From JAVVXB01 sp036651815 (GTDB lineage: Bacteria; Bacillota; Clostridia; Christensenellales; CAG-138): a stretch of DNA of 36,815 nt. Positions 8,171-15,287 of the stretch are shown here, piece by piece. Numbering within the stretch: the stretch's first letter is position 1; each line of letters opens with the position of its first letter. The DNA is taken from the NCBI GenBank assembly GCA_036651815.1, contig JAVVXB010000031.1, positions 1 to 36,815 on the forward strand, given 5' to 3'. The notes under the pieces are model-generated. The model had not been told where the DNA came from. It was given only the letters and a program-made list of their open reading frames with translations, and searched no databases. The position numbers and the translations under genes are program-made.

Positions 8171-9166
8171 TTATAGGTTCAAGCTCAAGCGAATGCGGTT
8201 ACGCACATATTCGAGCGAGCAGGCAAAGATCAGAACCAAGCCAATGACCAATTGCTGCCAGTAAGCGTCGATTTTAATGAGCGTCATCCCGTTGCTGATC
8301 ATCGCCATAAAGAAGGACCCCATCACAACGCCAACAATGGAACCGGCACCGCCCTCCATGCTGATACCGCCGATCACACAGGCCGCGACAACCGTCATTT
8401 CAAAGCCCGAACCAATATTGGGCTGCGCAGAACCAACGCGGGAGGCCATCAATACGCCTGTGATTGCGGCCAGCACACCGGTTAATACAAACGCCGAGAA
8501 CCGAATTTTGACGGTTGGAATTCCAGCTAGGCGCGCTGCTTCACCATTTCCGCCTGCTGCAAAAAGCTTGCGCCCATAGGTGGTATAGCGAAGCACCCAG
8601 CCAGCAATGATTGCCATGACGATTGCGATAATAATTACGTAAGGAAACTGGTAGTTACCAAGCTGGATGCCGCCCTGCCCAATGGCAAGGAATTCTTCCG
8701 GTAACGGATAGACCGAAACGCCTTTGGTATAGCCGGTGCAGAGGCCTCTGGCCACATACATTGTACCCATCGTGGCGATAAACGGCGGCAGATTGATCTT
8801 TTGGACAAGGAAGCCGTTGAACATGCCGAAAACTGCACCGATTATCAACGCTACAACCACAGCCAACCAAATGGGCATGCCGTAATAGGTCATCATTGCG
8901 GCTGCGGCCACGCCGCAGGCAGAATAGACGGCACCCACGGAAATATCCCAGCTTCCGGCAATGATTAGATAGGTTTGACCGATGGCTGTAATCATCGTGA
9001 AAGCCGCGGTGCGCATGACGTTGGTCATGTTGCCAAGGGAGAGGAACTTATCGCTCTGTACACTAAACAGGACGATTGCCAATATCAACGGCATTAAAAC
9101 ACCTGCTTCGCGTACATCAACAAATTTTTCGAGCAGTACTCTTCCGGTCGTTTTTTTCTTTTCCAT
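8171..9166 (-). CDS. Sugar ABC transporter permease (RbsC-type), first gene of the operon
   Basis: 331 residues, highly hydrophobic with about eight to ten membrane segments, of the BPD_transp_2 (ribose/xylose permease) family. Diagnostic pieces are AGSWDISVGAVYSACG (the family's GIDLSVG region), LPPFIATMGTMYVARG, and the cytoplasmic coupling loop with AAGGNGEAARLAGIP. It is the first gene after the 9272-9300 promoter, with a good site (GGAGGAAAC before ATG). It forms the membrane channel with the RbsA-type ATPase downstream. Only one permease gene is present, so it probably homodimerises. Confidence 0.94.
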   Translation of the reverse strand: MEKKKTTGRVLLEKFVDVREAGVLMPLILAIVLFSVQSDKFLSLGNMTNVMRTAAFTMITAIGQTYLIIAGSWDISVGAVYSACGVAAAAMMTYYGMPIWLAVVVALIIGAVFGMFNGFLVQKINLPPFIATMGTMYVARGLCTGYTKGVSVYPLPEEFLAIGQGGIQLGNYQFPYVIIIAIVMAIIAGWVLRYTTYGRKLFAAGGNGEAARLAGIPTVKIRFSAFVLTGVLAAITGVLMASRVGSAQPNIGSGFEMTVVAACVIGGISMEGGAGSIVGVVMGSFFMAMISNGMTLIKIDAYWQQLVIGLVLIFACSLEYVRNRIRLSLNL

Positions 9167-9231
9167 GTTTCCTCCAAAGCGAATACGTGTTAGATAAAAT
9201 GATTGGTCTAATCGACTGCACTGTTTTTCTT

Positions 9232-9247
9232 TCGAAACTATTTTCGA
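9232..9247. promoter_or_regulatory. Operator A: 16-bp palindrome downstream of the ABC operon promoter
   Basis: TCGAAACTATTTTCGA, with perfect TCGAAA/TTTCGA arms and a 4-bp centre, lies about 20 nt past the predicted start of transcription. It is nearly identical to 9321-9336. It is a likely binding site for the operon's own LacI-family protein. Confidence 0.72.
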
Positions 9248-9271
9248 TATGATTTCGTTCTTGATATTCCA

Positions 9272-9300
9272 AATATAGCCTAACTATTGGGTTTCGTCAA
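9272..9300 (-). promoter_or_regulatory. Sigma-A promoter of the sugar ABC operon
   Basis: On the minus strand: -35 TTGACG (9295-9300), exactly 17 nt, -10 TATATT (9272-9277). Transcription would start near 9265 and read into the permease gene at 9166. It sits between two palindromic operators, an arrangement suited to repression by DNA looping. Confidence 0.8.
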
Positions 9301-9320
9301 CGGTCTTTCCCATAAATATT

Positions 9321-9336
9321 CCGAAACTATTTTCGA
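9321..9336. promoter_or_regulatory. Operator B: second copy of the palindrome, upstream of the -35
   Basis: CCGAAACTATTTTCGA matches operator A at 15 of 16 positions. Spacing between the two is 89 bp, about 8.5 helical turns, and it lies 20 bp upstream of the -35. Confidence 0.72.
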
Positions 9337-9359
9337 CCATTTGTGATATCCGTATACTT

Positions 9360-9398
9360 AAAAAAACAGGGGCGACCGGAATCAACCAGCCGCTCCTG
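9360..9398 (-). terminator. Rho-independent terminator of the TIM-like/YjbQ operon
   Basis: Read on the minus strand: a 13-bp stem (9386-9398 with 9367-9379, one mismatch, two G-U pairs), a 6-nt loop, then seven T (9366-9360). It lies about 60 nt after the yjbQ-like stop and insulates that operon from the ABC promoter downstream. Confidence 0.87.
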
Positions 9399-9457
9399 CG
9401 CTCAATCGAATATTTTTATTCACGAATATAGACGTTGCTTTAAATTCAAATGCAAGA

Positions 9458-10078
9458 TTACCGCTTCATATAGAGGTCAAACTGTTCCATGTAGGCTTTT
9501 TCTTCCGGCAGGTATTTGCGTCCGGTATGAATGACCTCGCCATTGTTCCACTTGCGGTCGCCTACATCATCCGAAGTGCCCATGACGGTGATGTTCAGCT
9601 GGCGGCGGCGGGCGCGTACATGATCCCAATCCACAAAGTAGATATGGGCAAACTCGCCCCCATCCAGCACGCCGTCTTTAATCGTCAGGTTCTCACTGCG
9701 ACCGAAAAATACGCTGCGCAGATGCCCATCTGTATTCATGCTGGTAAAATCGCCCGGTTCGTCCACATAGCGGCCATACTGGGCATGAATGGGGCCGGGG
9801 TGGCGATATTGATGTTCCTCTGCAAAATCAGGAATCATCTTACGCATGATATCCAGCAAGTCATGCTGCAAAAACTCCAGATCAAAGGAATCGATATCAT
9901 GGCTGCATTCCTGCACCATCACGCTGCAAGTGGTGTGATGGCTCGCTACACAGCAGGTTCCGTTCTTTACGCCTGACGCCTGCACGATTTCATTGACTTC
10001 CTTGGTTACGTCGTGGAACGTCGGCACCCAGCCTTTGGATTGAAGCTCCAGTTCTTTCTGAAAAACAATATACTCCAT
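9458..10078 (-). CDS. YjbQ/UPF0047-family protein
   Basis: 206 residues, longer than the usual 130-140 of this family. Conserved features are the His-rich SHHTTCSVMVQE, HPGPIHAQYGR, and the C-terminal GGEFAHIYFVDWDHVRARRR followed by a final beta strand, which matches the family's GtWQgIyl.E.D.pR region. The E. coli homologue has a weak thiamine-phosphate-synthase side activity and the true role is unclear. Some databases call the family secondary thiamine-phosphate synthase. Here it follows a triosephosphate-isomerase homologue by 21 nt and precedes a terminator, so it forms a two-gene operon. That suggests a role in carbon catabolism, perhaps on a phosphorylated sugar, not in thiamine synthesis (inference). 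AGGAG lies before the ATG. Confidence 0.88.
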   Translation of the reverse strand: MEYIVFQKELELQSKGWVPTFHDVTKEVNEIVQASGVKNGTCCVASHHTTCSVMVQECSHDIDSFDLEFLQHDLLDIMRKMIPDFAEEHQYRHPGPIHAQYGRYVDEPGDFTSMNTDGHLRSVFFGRSENLTIKDGVLDGGEFAHIYFVDWDHVRARRRQLNITVMGTSDDVGDRKWNNGEVIHTGRKYLPEEKAYMEQFDLYMKR

Positions 10079-10099
10079 GTTTCTTTCTCCTACATGCTG

Positions 10100-10801
10100 T
10101 TATTTATGACATGCATCCCATGCCCGACGGGCTGCACAAATCATTTCATCAACCATCGCCGGGCGGTCTGCGGCTTTCACCACGCCGCTGGACGAACCGG
10201 TTGCTTCTGCGCCGGCAAAGATGACGTCGTATACGTCCTGACCCTTGCTAATTCCAGCACCCTGCAACACATAGATATCCGGGTTCACCCGTTTGACTGC
10301 ATCGATCGAGGCGATGACGTAAGCCTTATCGCTAGCCTTGCCAGTGCCGATCCGTTCATTGGGCTCCGCCACAATGATGTTGGGTGCAAGGCTAGCTACT
10401 GCGGTCACCTGCGCAATGGTATCGGTGCATACAATGGTTGCCAACCCAACCTCGTCTGCACGGTGAATGGTTTCATCCAAAGTCGCTAGGGAAATTGGTC
10501 TTTCGCAGTGATTGAGCATGACGCCCTTTGCCCCCGCCGCCACCAGCGACTCCGGCAACGTGTCTGCCAATCCGCGTCCCGGCCGCAGGGGATCCATATG
10601 AGGAGCGAACACAAAAATCCGTTCCGTCGCTTCTGTCACGCGCCGGATATCCACCACCGGTGTTGTAAAGATGATATCCACATCGTACTTTTTGGATGCT
10701 GCCTCTGCTGCCAATGCCAATGCCAGTACATCATCCCCGACCAGATAGGACTTTGGCCCTATTTCAAAAAACGGCGGTTTGAGCGTAAATTGTTTGTACA
10801 T
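10100..10801 (-). CDS. Triosephosphate-isomerase homologue of archaeal type (probable sugar-phosphate isomerase)
   Basis: 233 residues, a TIM barrel resembling archaeal triosephosphate isomerases more than bacterial TpiA. Catalytic residues are recognisable: Lys17 (GPKSYLVG), His98 (VMLNHCERP) and Glu146 (VAEPNERIGTGKAS). The phosphate-binding end is LQGAGISKG and GSSSGVVKAAD. TIM homologues near sugar kinases have been shown in other bacteria to isomerise tetrulose phosphates (erythritol and threitol pathways). Given the FGGY kinase, SIS isomerase and transporter next door, that kind of role fits better than glycolysis. It heads a two-gene operon with a strong promoter and GGGAGGG just before the ATG. 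The substrate is inference. Confidence 0.88.
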   Translation of the reverse strand: MYKQFTLKPPFFEIGPKSYLVGDDVLALALAAEAASKKYDVDIIFTTPVVDIRRVTEATERIFVFAPHMDPLRPGRGLADTLPESLVAAGAKGVMLNHCERPISLATLDETIHRADEVGLATIVCTDTIAQVTAVASLAPNIIVAEPNERIGTGKASDKAYVIASIDAVKRVNPDIYVLQGAGISKGQDVYDVIFAGAEATGSSSGVVKAADRPAMVDEMICAARRAWDACHK

Positions 10802-10832
10802 GGTGCCCTCCCATTTCTTCTACTACGTTTTT

Positions 10833-10861
10833 AGTGTAATATTTCATTTCTTAATTGTCAA
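10833..10861 (-). promoter_or_regulatory. Promoter of the TIM-like/YjbQ operon
   Basis: Minus strand: consensus -35 TTGACA (10856-10861), 17-nt spacer, -10 TACACT (10833-10838), about 30 nt before the ATG at 10801. Confidence 0.82.
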
Positions 10862-10885
10862 TCATATTTCCTTATTATTTGTGTA

Positions 10886-10914
10886 TTGCTTTCTATTTAG
10901 AAATTCTATATACT
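10886..10914 (+). promoter_or_regulatory. Promoter of the SIS-domain gene, divergent from the TIM-like operon
   Basis: Plus strand: -35 TTGCTT (10886-10891), 17-nt spacer, -10 TATACT (10909-10914). The divergent promoter's -35 begins only 25 nt away, so a shared regulator is possible. Confidence 0.72.
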
Positions 10915-10988
10915 GAATATAAATTATTTCGATGTGATGCAGTTTGTGTGATTTGCAGAAAACGACAAATAAAGGATTGGTATTGACG

Positions 10989-11582
10989 ATGAATCAAGCA
11001 GCATGGGATATGGCCAAACGTACCTACATGATTGAATCGGATGCAATTTCTAAGGCGCTGGAAGGATTGGATGAACAGGAATTTTCCAAAGCCACTGTCG
11101 CATTGGCTTCCGCGCAGCGCATTGCCGCAAGTGGCTGCGGACACAGCGGGATTGCCTGCCAACATTTTGCGCATCTGATGTGCTGTATAGAACGTCCTGC
11201 GCGCTTTATTTCCCCTGCGGAAGCGGTGCACGGCGCAACCGGCTATCTGCAAAAAGGAGATGTTATGCTACTGGCCAGCCGTGGCGGAAAGACTGCGGAA
11301 TTATTGCCCATTCTGCACATCTGCAAGCAGAAGCGCGCTACTGTAATCGCCGTCACCGAGCGCATGGATTCGCCGTTGGCATTGGGCGCGGATATCGTAC
11401 TGAAAATGTGCGTAACCAGGGAAACCGATTGTTATAATAGTCAAGGCACCACAAGTTTTACTGTGCTTTCCGTACTGTTTGACGCGTTGCAGGCAGCATT
11501 GATCCCCCTAACAGGATTCACGAACGAGCAATTTGCCGTCATTCATCCCGGTGGAGCCGTCGGTGAACGGCTCAATAAATAG
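10989..11582 (+). CDS. SIS-domain sugar-phosphate isomerase (KdsD/GutQ-like, no CBS domains)
   Basis: 197 residues from the ATG at 10989. AAAGGA (10971-10976) is also well spaced for a TTG at 10983. An ATG at 10944 has no ribosome site and is less likely. The single SIS domain shows ASGCGHSGIACQHFAHLM, LLASRGGKTAELLPIL (the usual SNSGET-like phosphate loop, here SRGGKT), SQGTTSFTVLSVLFDAL, and the closing HPGGAVGERL that marks arabinose-5-phosphate-isomerase-type proteins. KdsD-type enzymes normally carry two CBS domains that are absent here, as in stand-alone catabolic SIS isomerases. It probably interconverts a ketose and an aldose phosphate in the pathway of its neighbours. No terminator is obvious before the DeoR gene. 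Confidence 0.87.
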   Translation: MNQAAWDMAKRTYMIESDAISKALEGLDEQEFSKATVALASAQRIAASGCGHSGIACQHFAHLMCCIERPARFISPAEAVHGATGYLQKGDVMLLASRGGKTAELLPILHICKQKRATVIAVTERMDSPLALGADIVLKMCVTRETDCYNSQGTTSFTVLSVLFDALQAALIPLTGFTNEQFAVIHPGGAVGERLNK

Positions 11583-11639
11583 TGTCAATCCTCAAGTAGG
11601 TCTCTGGCAAGCAGCCCGGTCCGGTTGTTCTCCCGTCCA

Positions 11640-11668
11640 TTTCCACCAGTCATTCCTTATGGTATACT
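11640..11668 (+). promoter_or_regulatory. Promoter of the DeoR-MFS-FGGY operon
   Basis: -35-like TTTCCA (11640-11645, weak), 17-nt spacer, good -10 TATACT (11663-11668). It lies 33 nt before the regulator's ATG, which has CGGAGG close by. The SIS gene may also read through. Confidence 0.55.
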
Positions 11669-11701
11669 TACCAGCAACGATCAATATCCGGAGGTAGGCA
11701 C

Positions 11702-12478
11702 ATGTCAAAAAACGAACTCAAGATCGATGCTCGCCGCAGCGCAATTCTCGAGCAACTGCGGCGCGATGGGCAAGTACGTGTTTCTCAACTGAGCGATCAG
11801 TTTTGCACAACGGTGGTAACCATCCGCAGCGATCTGAGTGCGCTGGAACGGGATGGCTATCTGGAGCGCACCCCCGGGGGTGCAATTCAAACCGTAAAGA
11901 ACTTTTATAACCTCGACTTCAACCTTCGTCAGCAGGAGCATATGCCCGCTAAAAAATCCATCGCAACAGCTGCCGCCGATTTGGTAAAGGACGGTGACAC
12001 GCTGCTCATCAACTCCGGTACAACGACCTACTTTACCGCCATTGCTCTTAAAAAACATAAAAATCTCAATGTGGTAACCAACTCTATATACGTAGCCATG
12101 GAGCTAGGCAGTACGCCCACGTTTCGCGTGATTCTGCTTGGCGGTGAAATCAACGCTCAATATGCCTTCAGCTATGGTGAAGATGCCAAGGAACAACTCT
12201 CCCGTTACAAAGCAGACTACGCTATTCTCTCTATGGATGGTGTGTGCAGCCAAACCGGTCTGACCACCTATCATGCCGAGGAATCAATTATTGACCGCAT
12301 GATGATGGAACGAGCGCACGAAACCATTATTGTAGCTGACAACAGTAAGATCGAACACGAGAGCTTCTCCCATGTATGCGGTCTGGATAGCATTGGTTGT
12401 TGGGTAACCGACCAGCAGGCAGATCCCGCACTCGCAGAAAGGATTGCCCATGCAGGCATCAGCATCATCTTTGCATAA
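11702..12478 (+). CDS. DeoR-family transcriptional regulator
   Basis: 258 residues. The N-terminal DeoR winged helix (about 10-60) contains RRSAILEQLRRDGQVRVSQL and VVTIRSDLSALERDGYLERTPGGA, the family signature. The C-terminal DeoRC sensor domain has NSGTTTYFTAIAL, NVVTNSIYVAMEL, LLGGEIN and ADNSKIEHESFSHVC. Members of this family usually repress a sugar catabolic operon and respond to a phosphorylated sugar. It is the first gene of a three-gene operon with a transporter and FGGY kinase, and its end overlaps the transporter start by 29 nt. That suggests translational coupling. It probably also acts on the SIS and TIM-like promoters (inference). Confidence 0.93.
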   Translation: MSKNELKIDARRSAILEQLRRDGQVRVSQLSDQFCTTVVTIRSDLSALERDGYLERTPGGAIQTVKNFYNLDFNLRQQEHMPAKKSIATAAADLVKDGDTLLINSGTTTYFTAIALKKHKNLNVVTNSIYVAMELGSTPTFRVILLGGEINAQYAFSYGEDAKEQLSRYKADYAILSMDGVCSQTGLTTYHAEESIIDRMMMERAHETIIVADNSKIEHESFSHVCGLDSIGCWVTDQQADPALAERIAHAGISIIFA

Positions 12479-13649
12479 CCAACCCAGATTGCGCACGCTG
12501 ACTGTCATTTCGATCATGATGTTTTTCATCGGGTTCGAAATGGGCGGATTTCAGTTGATTTTGCGCAGAGTAACGGATTCCTTTCGGGCTACCGTCATCA
12601 TGATGGGCTTTTTAGCCACGGCCCAGCATCTTGGCGTCATCATAATGCCCGCGCTGTTTGGACAGGTGGCCGATCGAATTGGCAAGAAGCGTGTTTTGGT
12701 AATCTTTGCAGCCGTGTTTGTCTTGGGTTGTATCATTGCCGCATTATCGGGGGGAATACCCATTTTTGCCCTAGGTGTGTTATTCATAGGCGCAGGTTAT
12801 AGCGTGTGCGAATGCACAGGTACCGCCGCGCTAGCTGATCAATACCCTGAAAACAGCACCCGCTTCATCAACCTTTCCCAATGCATGCTTAGTTTAGGTG
12901 CAGTGATAAGTCCCATCCTGATAAATGCAGGCATCCGCAATTTCGGATGGACTTGGCGAGTCATGTTCTGCATCTGCGCCTCTGCTTATGGATTGCTGCT
13001 GCTTGTGCTGCTGCGCACGGATATTCAGCGTTCCCTTGTTTCGGAAATACAAAGTTCAAAAAAACATCCGATCCGGATCTTCTTCACCTCGCGAATTTAT
13101 TTGCTGCTGTTTATCTCGATTCTTTTGTATGTGGGGCTGGAAAATGGGTTTGGTTACTTTACCGAATCTCTGTTTGCGCTCCGCCTCAACAGCGAACAGT
13201 TTGGCGTATACGCCATCTCCGCTTACTGGTTATGCATGACCGTTTCCCGTCTCCTCTTCAGCATTTTACGTCTACCCGTTGGCAAGATGCTCGTGTATTG
13301 TTTGGGTGCATCCTTTATGCTCTTGCTCGTTCTTGCGCTCACAGATATTCCTGTGCTATCGCTGGTAACTTGTGGGCTGATCGGCTTCGCCTTCGGCCCA
13401 GTATGGTCGGCATTGGTGGATTCAGCGATCAAACAATTCCCCCAAAACTCCGGTGGAGCAATTGGTCTGATGAGTACGGGGTGTGGCATTGGTGGCGCCG
13501 TTTTCCCCACAATGATGGGTTTCATGGCGGATCGGTTCGATCTGTCCGTCGCTTTTGCCATGTTAGCTATCACCGCGCTGATTGCGTGCATTCTCTGCTG
13601 GATCATCCAGCAAAAAAATAAGAAATCCGTTTTACAAGGGGTACAATAA
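12450..13649 (+). CDS. MFS sugar/polyol transporter (12 membrane segments)
   Basis: 399 residues from the ATG at 12450, which has AGGA six nt upstream. A TTG at 12444 directly abuts that site and is unlikely. About twelve hydrophobic segments are visible. The MFS motif A appears after helix 2 as GQVADRIGKKRVL, and a similar MGFMADRFD occurs in the second half. The layout resembles FucP-type sugar permeases. It sits between the DeoR regulator (29-nt overlap) and the FGGY kinase (1-nt gap), so it most likely brings in the kinase's substrate by proton symport. The substrate is unknown. Confidence 0.9.
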   Translation: MQASASSLHNQPRLRTLTVISIMMFFIGFEMGGFQLILRRVTDSFRATVIMMGFLATAQHLGVIIMPALFGQVADRIGKKRVLVIFAAVFVLGCIIAALSGGIPIFALGVLFIGAGYSVCECTGTAALADQYPENSTRFINLSQCMLSLGAVISPILINAGIRNFGWTWRVMFCICASAYGLLLLVLLRTDIQRSLVSEIQSSKKHPIRIFFTSRIYLLLFISILLYVGLENGFGYFTESLFALRLNSEQFGVYAISAYWLCMTVSRLLFSILRLPVGKMLVYCLGASFMLLLVLALTDIPVLSLVTCGLIGFAFGPVWSALVDSAIKQFPQNSGGAIGLMSTGCGIGGAVFPTMMGFMADRFDLSVAFAMLAITALIACILCWIIQQKNKKSVLQGVQ

Positions 13650-13650
13650 G

Positions 13651-15117
13651 ATGCAGTTTATTGGAGTGGATTTGGGTAGTACAAATATCAAAGCAGCCGT
13701 CTATGACCAGCAGCTTTCCTGCATCGCCATGGAAAGCATCCCCGTTTCCTATCTTAAAAACGATGGCTTCGTTGAATTTGACGCAGAGGCATATGTTTCA
13801 GCACTCAAAAATGTGTTGCACCGGGTGGTGGAGCAGAAAAGCGTTGTTCCCCATGAAATCAATACCATCACGTTTACAGGGCAGGCAGAATCATTGGTGA
13901 TATTGGATGCGCAACGCAAGCCGCTTGTACCGGTTATCTCCTGGATGGACGAACGCTCCGTGAACGAATGTGTGGAGCTGAAGCAGCATTTTTCGCAAAA
14001 GGACTGTTCCGCAAAGACCGGTCAGTTGGCCATTCTCCCTACGTGGCCAGCAACCAAAGTTCTTTGGCTACGACACAACCGCCCCGATGTCTATGCAGCG
14101 GCGGTACACTACTTGTTGCTGAAAGACTACATCGTTTTTCGATTCACCGGTAAACTCGCAGCCGATCTATCCATTGCAACCTTCTCCTTCTATACCGATA
14201 TCTACCAGAAATGCTACTGGCAGGAAATGCTGGATGTCTGCGGAATTCGTCTCGATCAGCTTCCACCGCTGGTGGAGCCATGCAGCGTAATCGGCAGCGT
14301 CATACCTGCGGTTGCTTCCGCAATCGGCATTTCTGAGCATACAGTCGTTAACATCGGCACCTTGGATCATTTCGCCGGGATGGTTGGCACCGGCAACGTT
14401 CAGCCCGGTGAAATGAGTCTGTCCACCGGCACGGTGATGGCGCTGGCTACCATGGCCGCTGACCCGATTGGAAAGGACACCGGTATCGCCATGCACTATG
14501 GCTTTCAACCGAATACGTATGTTACACTTCTCGTCGCTGAAAGCGGCGGCATATGTTTGGAATGGTTTAAACGTGCCTGTATGCCAAGCACCTCCTACGA
14601 TGCGCTCAACGAGGAGCTTGCAAAGCGTCCCACCAGTGATGTTGTGTTTTTGCCATATCTGGTTGGTACCAACGCGCCAGACTTTAACAGCAACGCCTGC
14701 GGCATGTTTTTCGGTCTGCGGGACCGTCACGACCGTTTCGATATGGCCTATGCCATCATGGAAGGCGTGGCACATCTGCTCAAAGTCAACAGTGATCGCA
14801 TTGCTGAAACGGGTACGCTCATCCACCATATTGTAGCCACAGGCGGCGGCTCAAAATCAGATATCTGGTGCCAATTACAAGCCGATATCACAGGCATTCC
14901 TGTGTGTATCCCACTACAAAAAGAGGCAGCATGTTTGGGTGCTGCCATGATTGGCGCGGTCTCCGCCGGTGCTTATGCCGATTTATCTGCCGTTTGTGAT
15001 GCGGTCGTTCGTATGGAAAAAACGTTTCTTCCCCGTGAAAATCCCTTGCTTTCGCGGAAGCATCGTCAGTATCTTGCGCTGTACGAGGCCATGTGCCGTG
15101 TGCAAGAGCTGAGCTAA
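13651..15117 (+). CDS. FGGY-family carbohydrate kinase
   Basis: 488 residues from the ATG at 13651, with AAGGGG nine nt before. The frame is open further upstream (to 13582), but only inside the transporter gene. The N-terminal FGGY domain begins GVDLGSTNIKAAVYD (phosphate 1 loop) and has TFTGQAES. Asp239 in GTLDHFAGMVG is the likely catalytic base. The STGTVMAL segment and ATGGGSKSDIWCQLQADITG are the FGGY_C phosphate 2 and adenosine motifs. Overall it is closest to the xylulokinase/glycerol-kinase-like groups. It phosphorylates a sugar or polyol entering through the adjacent MFS protein. The SIS and TIM-like enzymes would then act on the product. The specific substrate cannot be told from sequence. 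Confidence 0.93.
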   Translation: MQFIGVDLGSTNIKAAVYDQQLSCIAMESIPVSYLKNDGFVEFDAEAYVSALKNVLHRVVEQKSVVPHEINTITFTGQAESLVILDAQRKPLVPVISWMDERSVNECVELKQHFSQKDCSAKTGQLAILPTWPATKVLWLRHNRPDVYAAAVHYLLLKDYIVFRFTGKLAADLSIATFSFYTDIYQKCYWQEMLDVCGIRLDQLPPLVEPCSVIGSVIPAVASAIGISEHTVVNIGTLDHFAGMVGTGNVQPGEMSLSTGTVMALATMAADPIGKDTGIAMHYGFQPNTYVTLLVAESGGICLEWFKRACMPSTSYDALNEELAKRPTSDVVFLPYLVGTNAPDFNSNACGMFFGLRDRHDRFDMAYAIMEGVAHLLKVNSDRIAETGTLIHHIVATGGGSKSDIWCQLQADITGIPVCIPLQKEAACLGAAMIGAVSAGAYADLSAVCDAVVRMEKTFLPRENPLLSRKHRQYLALYEAMCRVQELS

Positions 15118-15287
15118 GCGCCCCTTGCCGCTCGACCAACAGCCAATAAAAAAATAATGTGAACAAGGACTTTCGTTCCGGCCATTTATCACGCCGCCCG
15201 CTTGCCATATGCCCCGCGCAAAAGACGATCCCGTTCTAACCCGCTTGTCTTTCTTGCTTTTGTATCCGTCAGCGAATCCGCCTTATA
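15118..15287. other. Convergent intergenic region, no clear feature
   Basis: 170 nt between the ends of the FGGY kinase (plus) and the hybrid kinase (minus). I looked for terminators on both strands and found no good stem followed by a T-run; an A7 run (about 15149-15155) has no stem beside it on the minus strand. Termination here is unexplained. Confidence 0.4.

Noticed and set aside
12947..13621. A 224-codon plus-strand frame inside the MFS gene
   Set aside because: It is an out-of-frame shadow of the transporter, Trp/Arg-rich, with no ribosome site.
14167..14829. A 220-codon minus-strand frame opposite the FGGY kinase
   Set aside because: It is antisense to strongly conserved kinase motifs and shows no family resemblance of its own.
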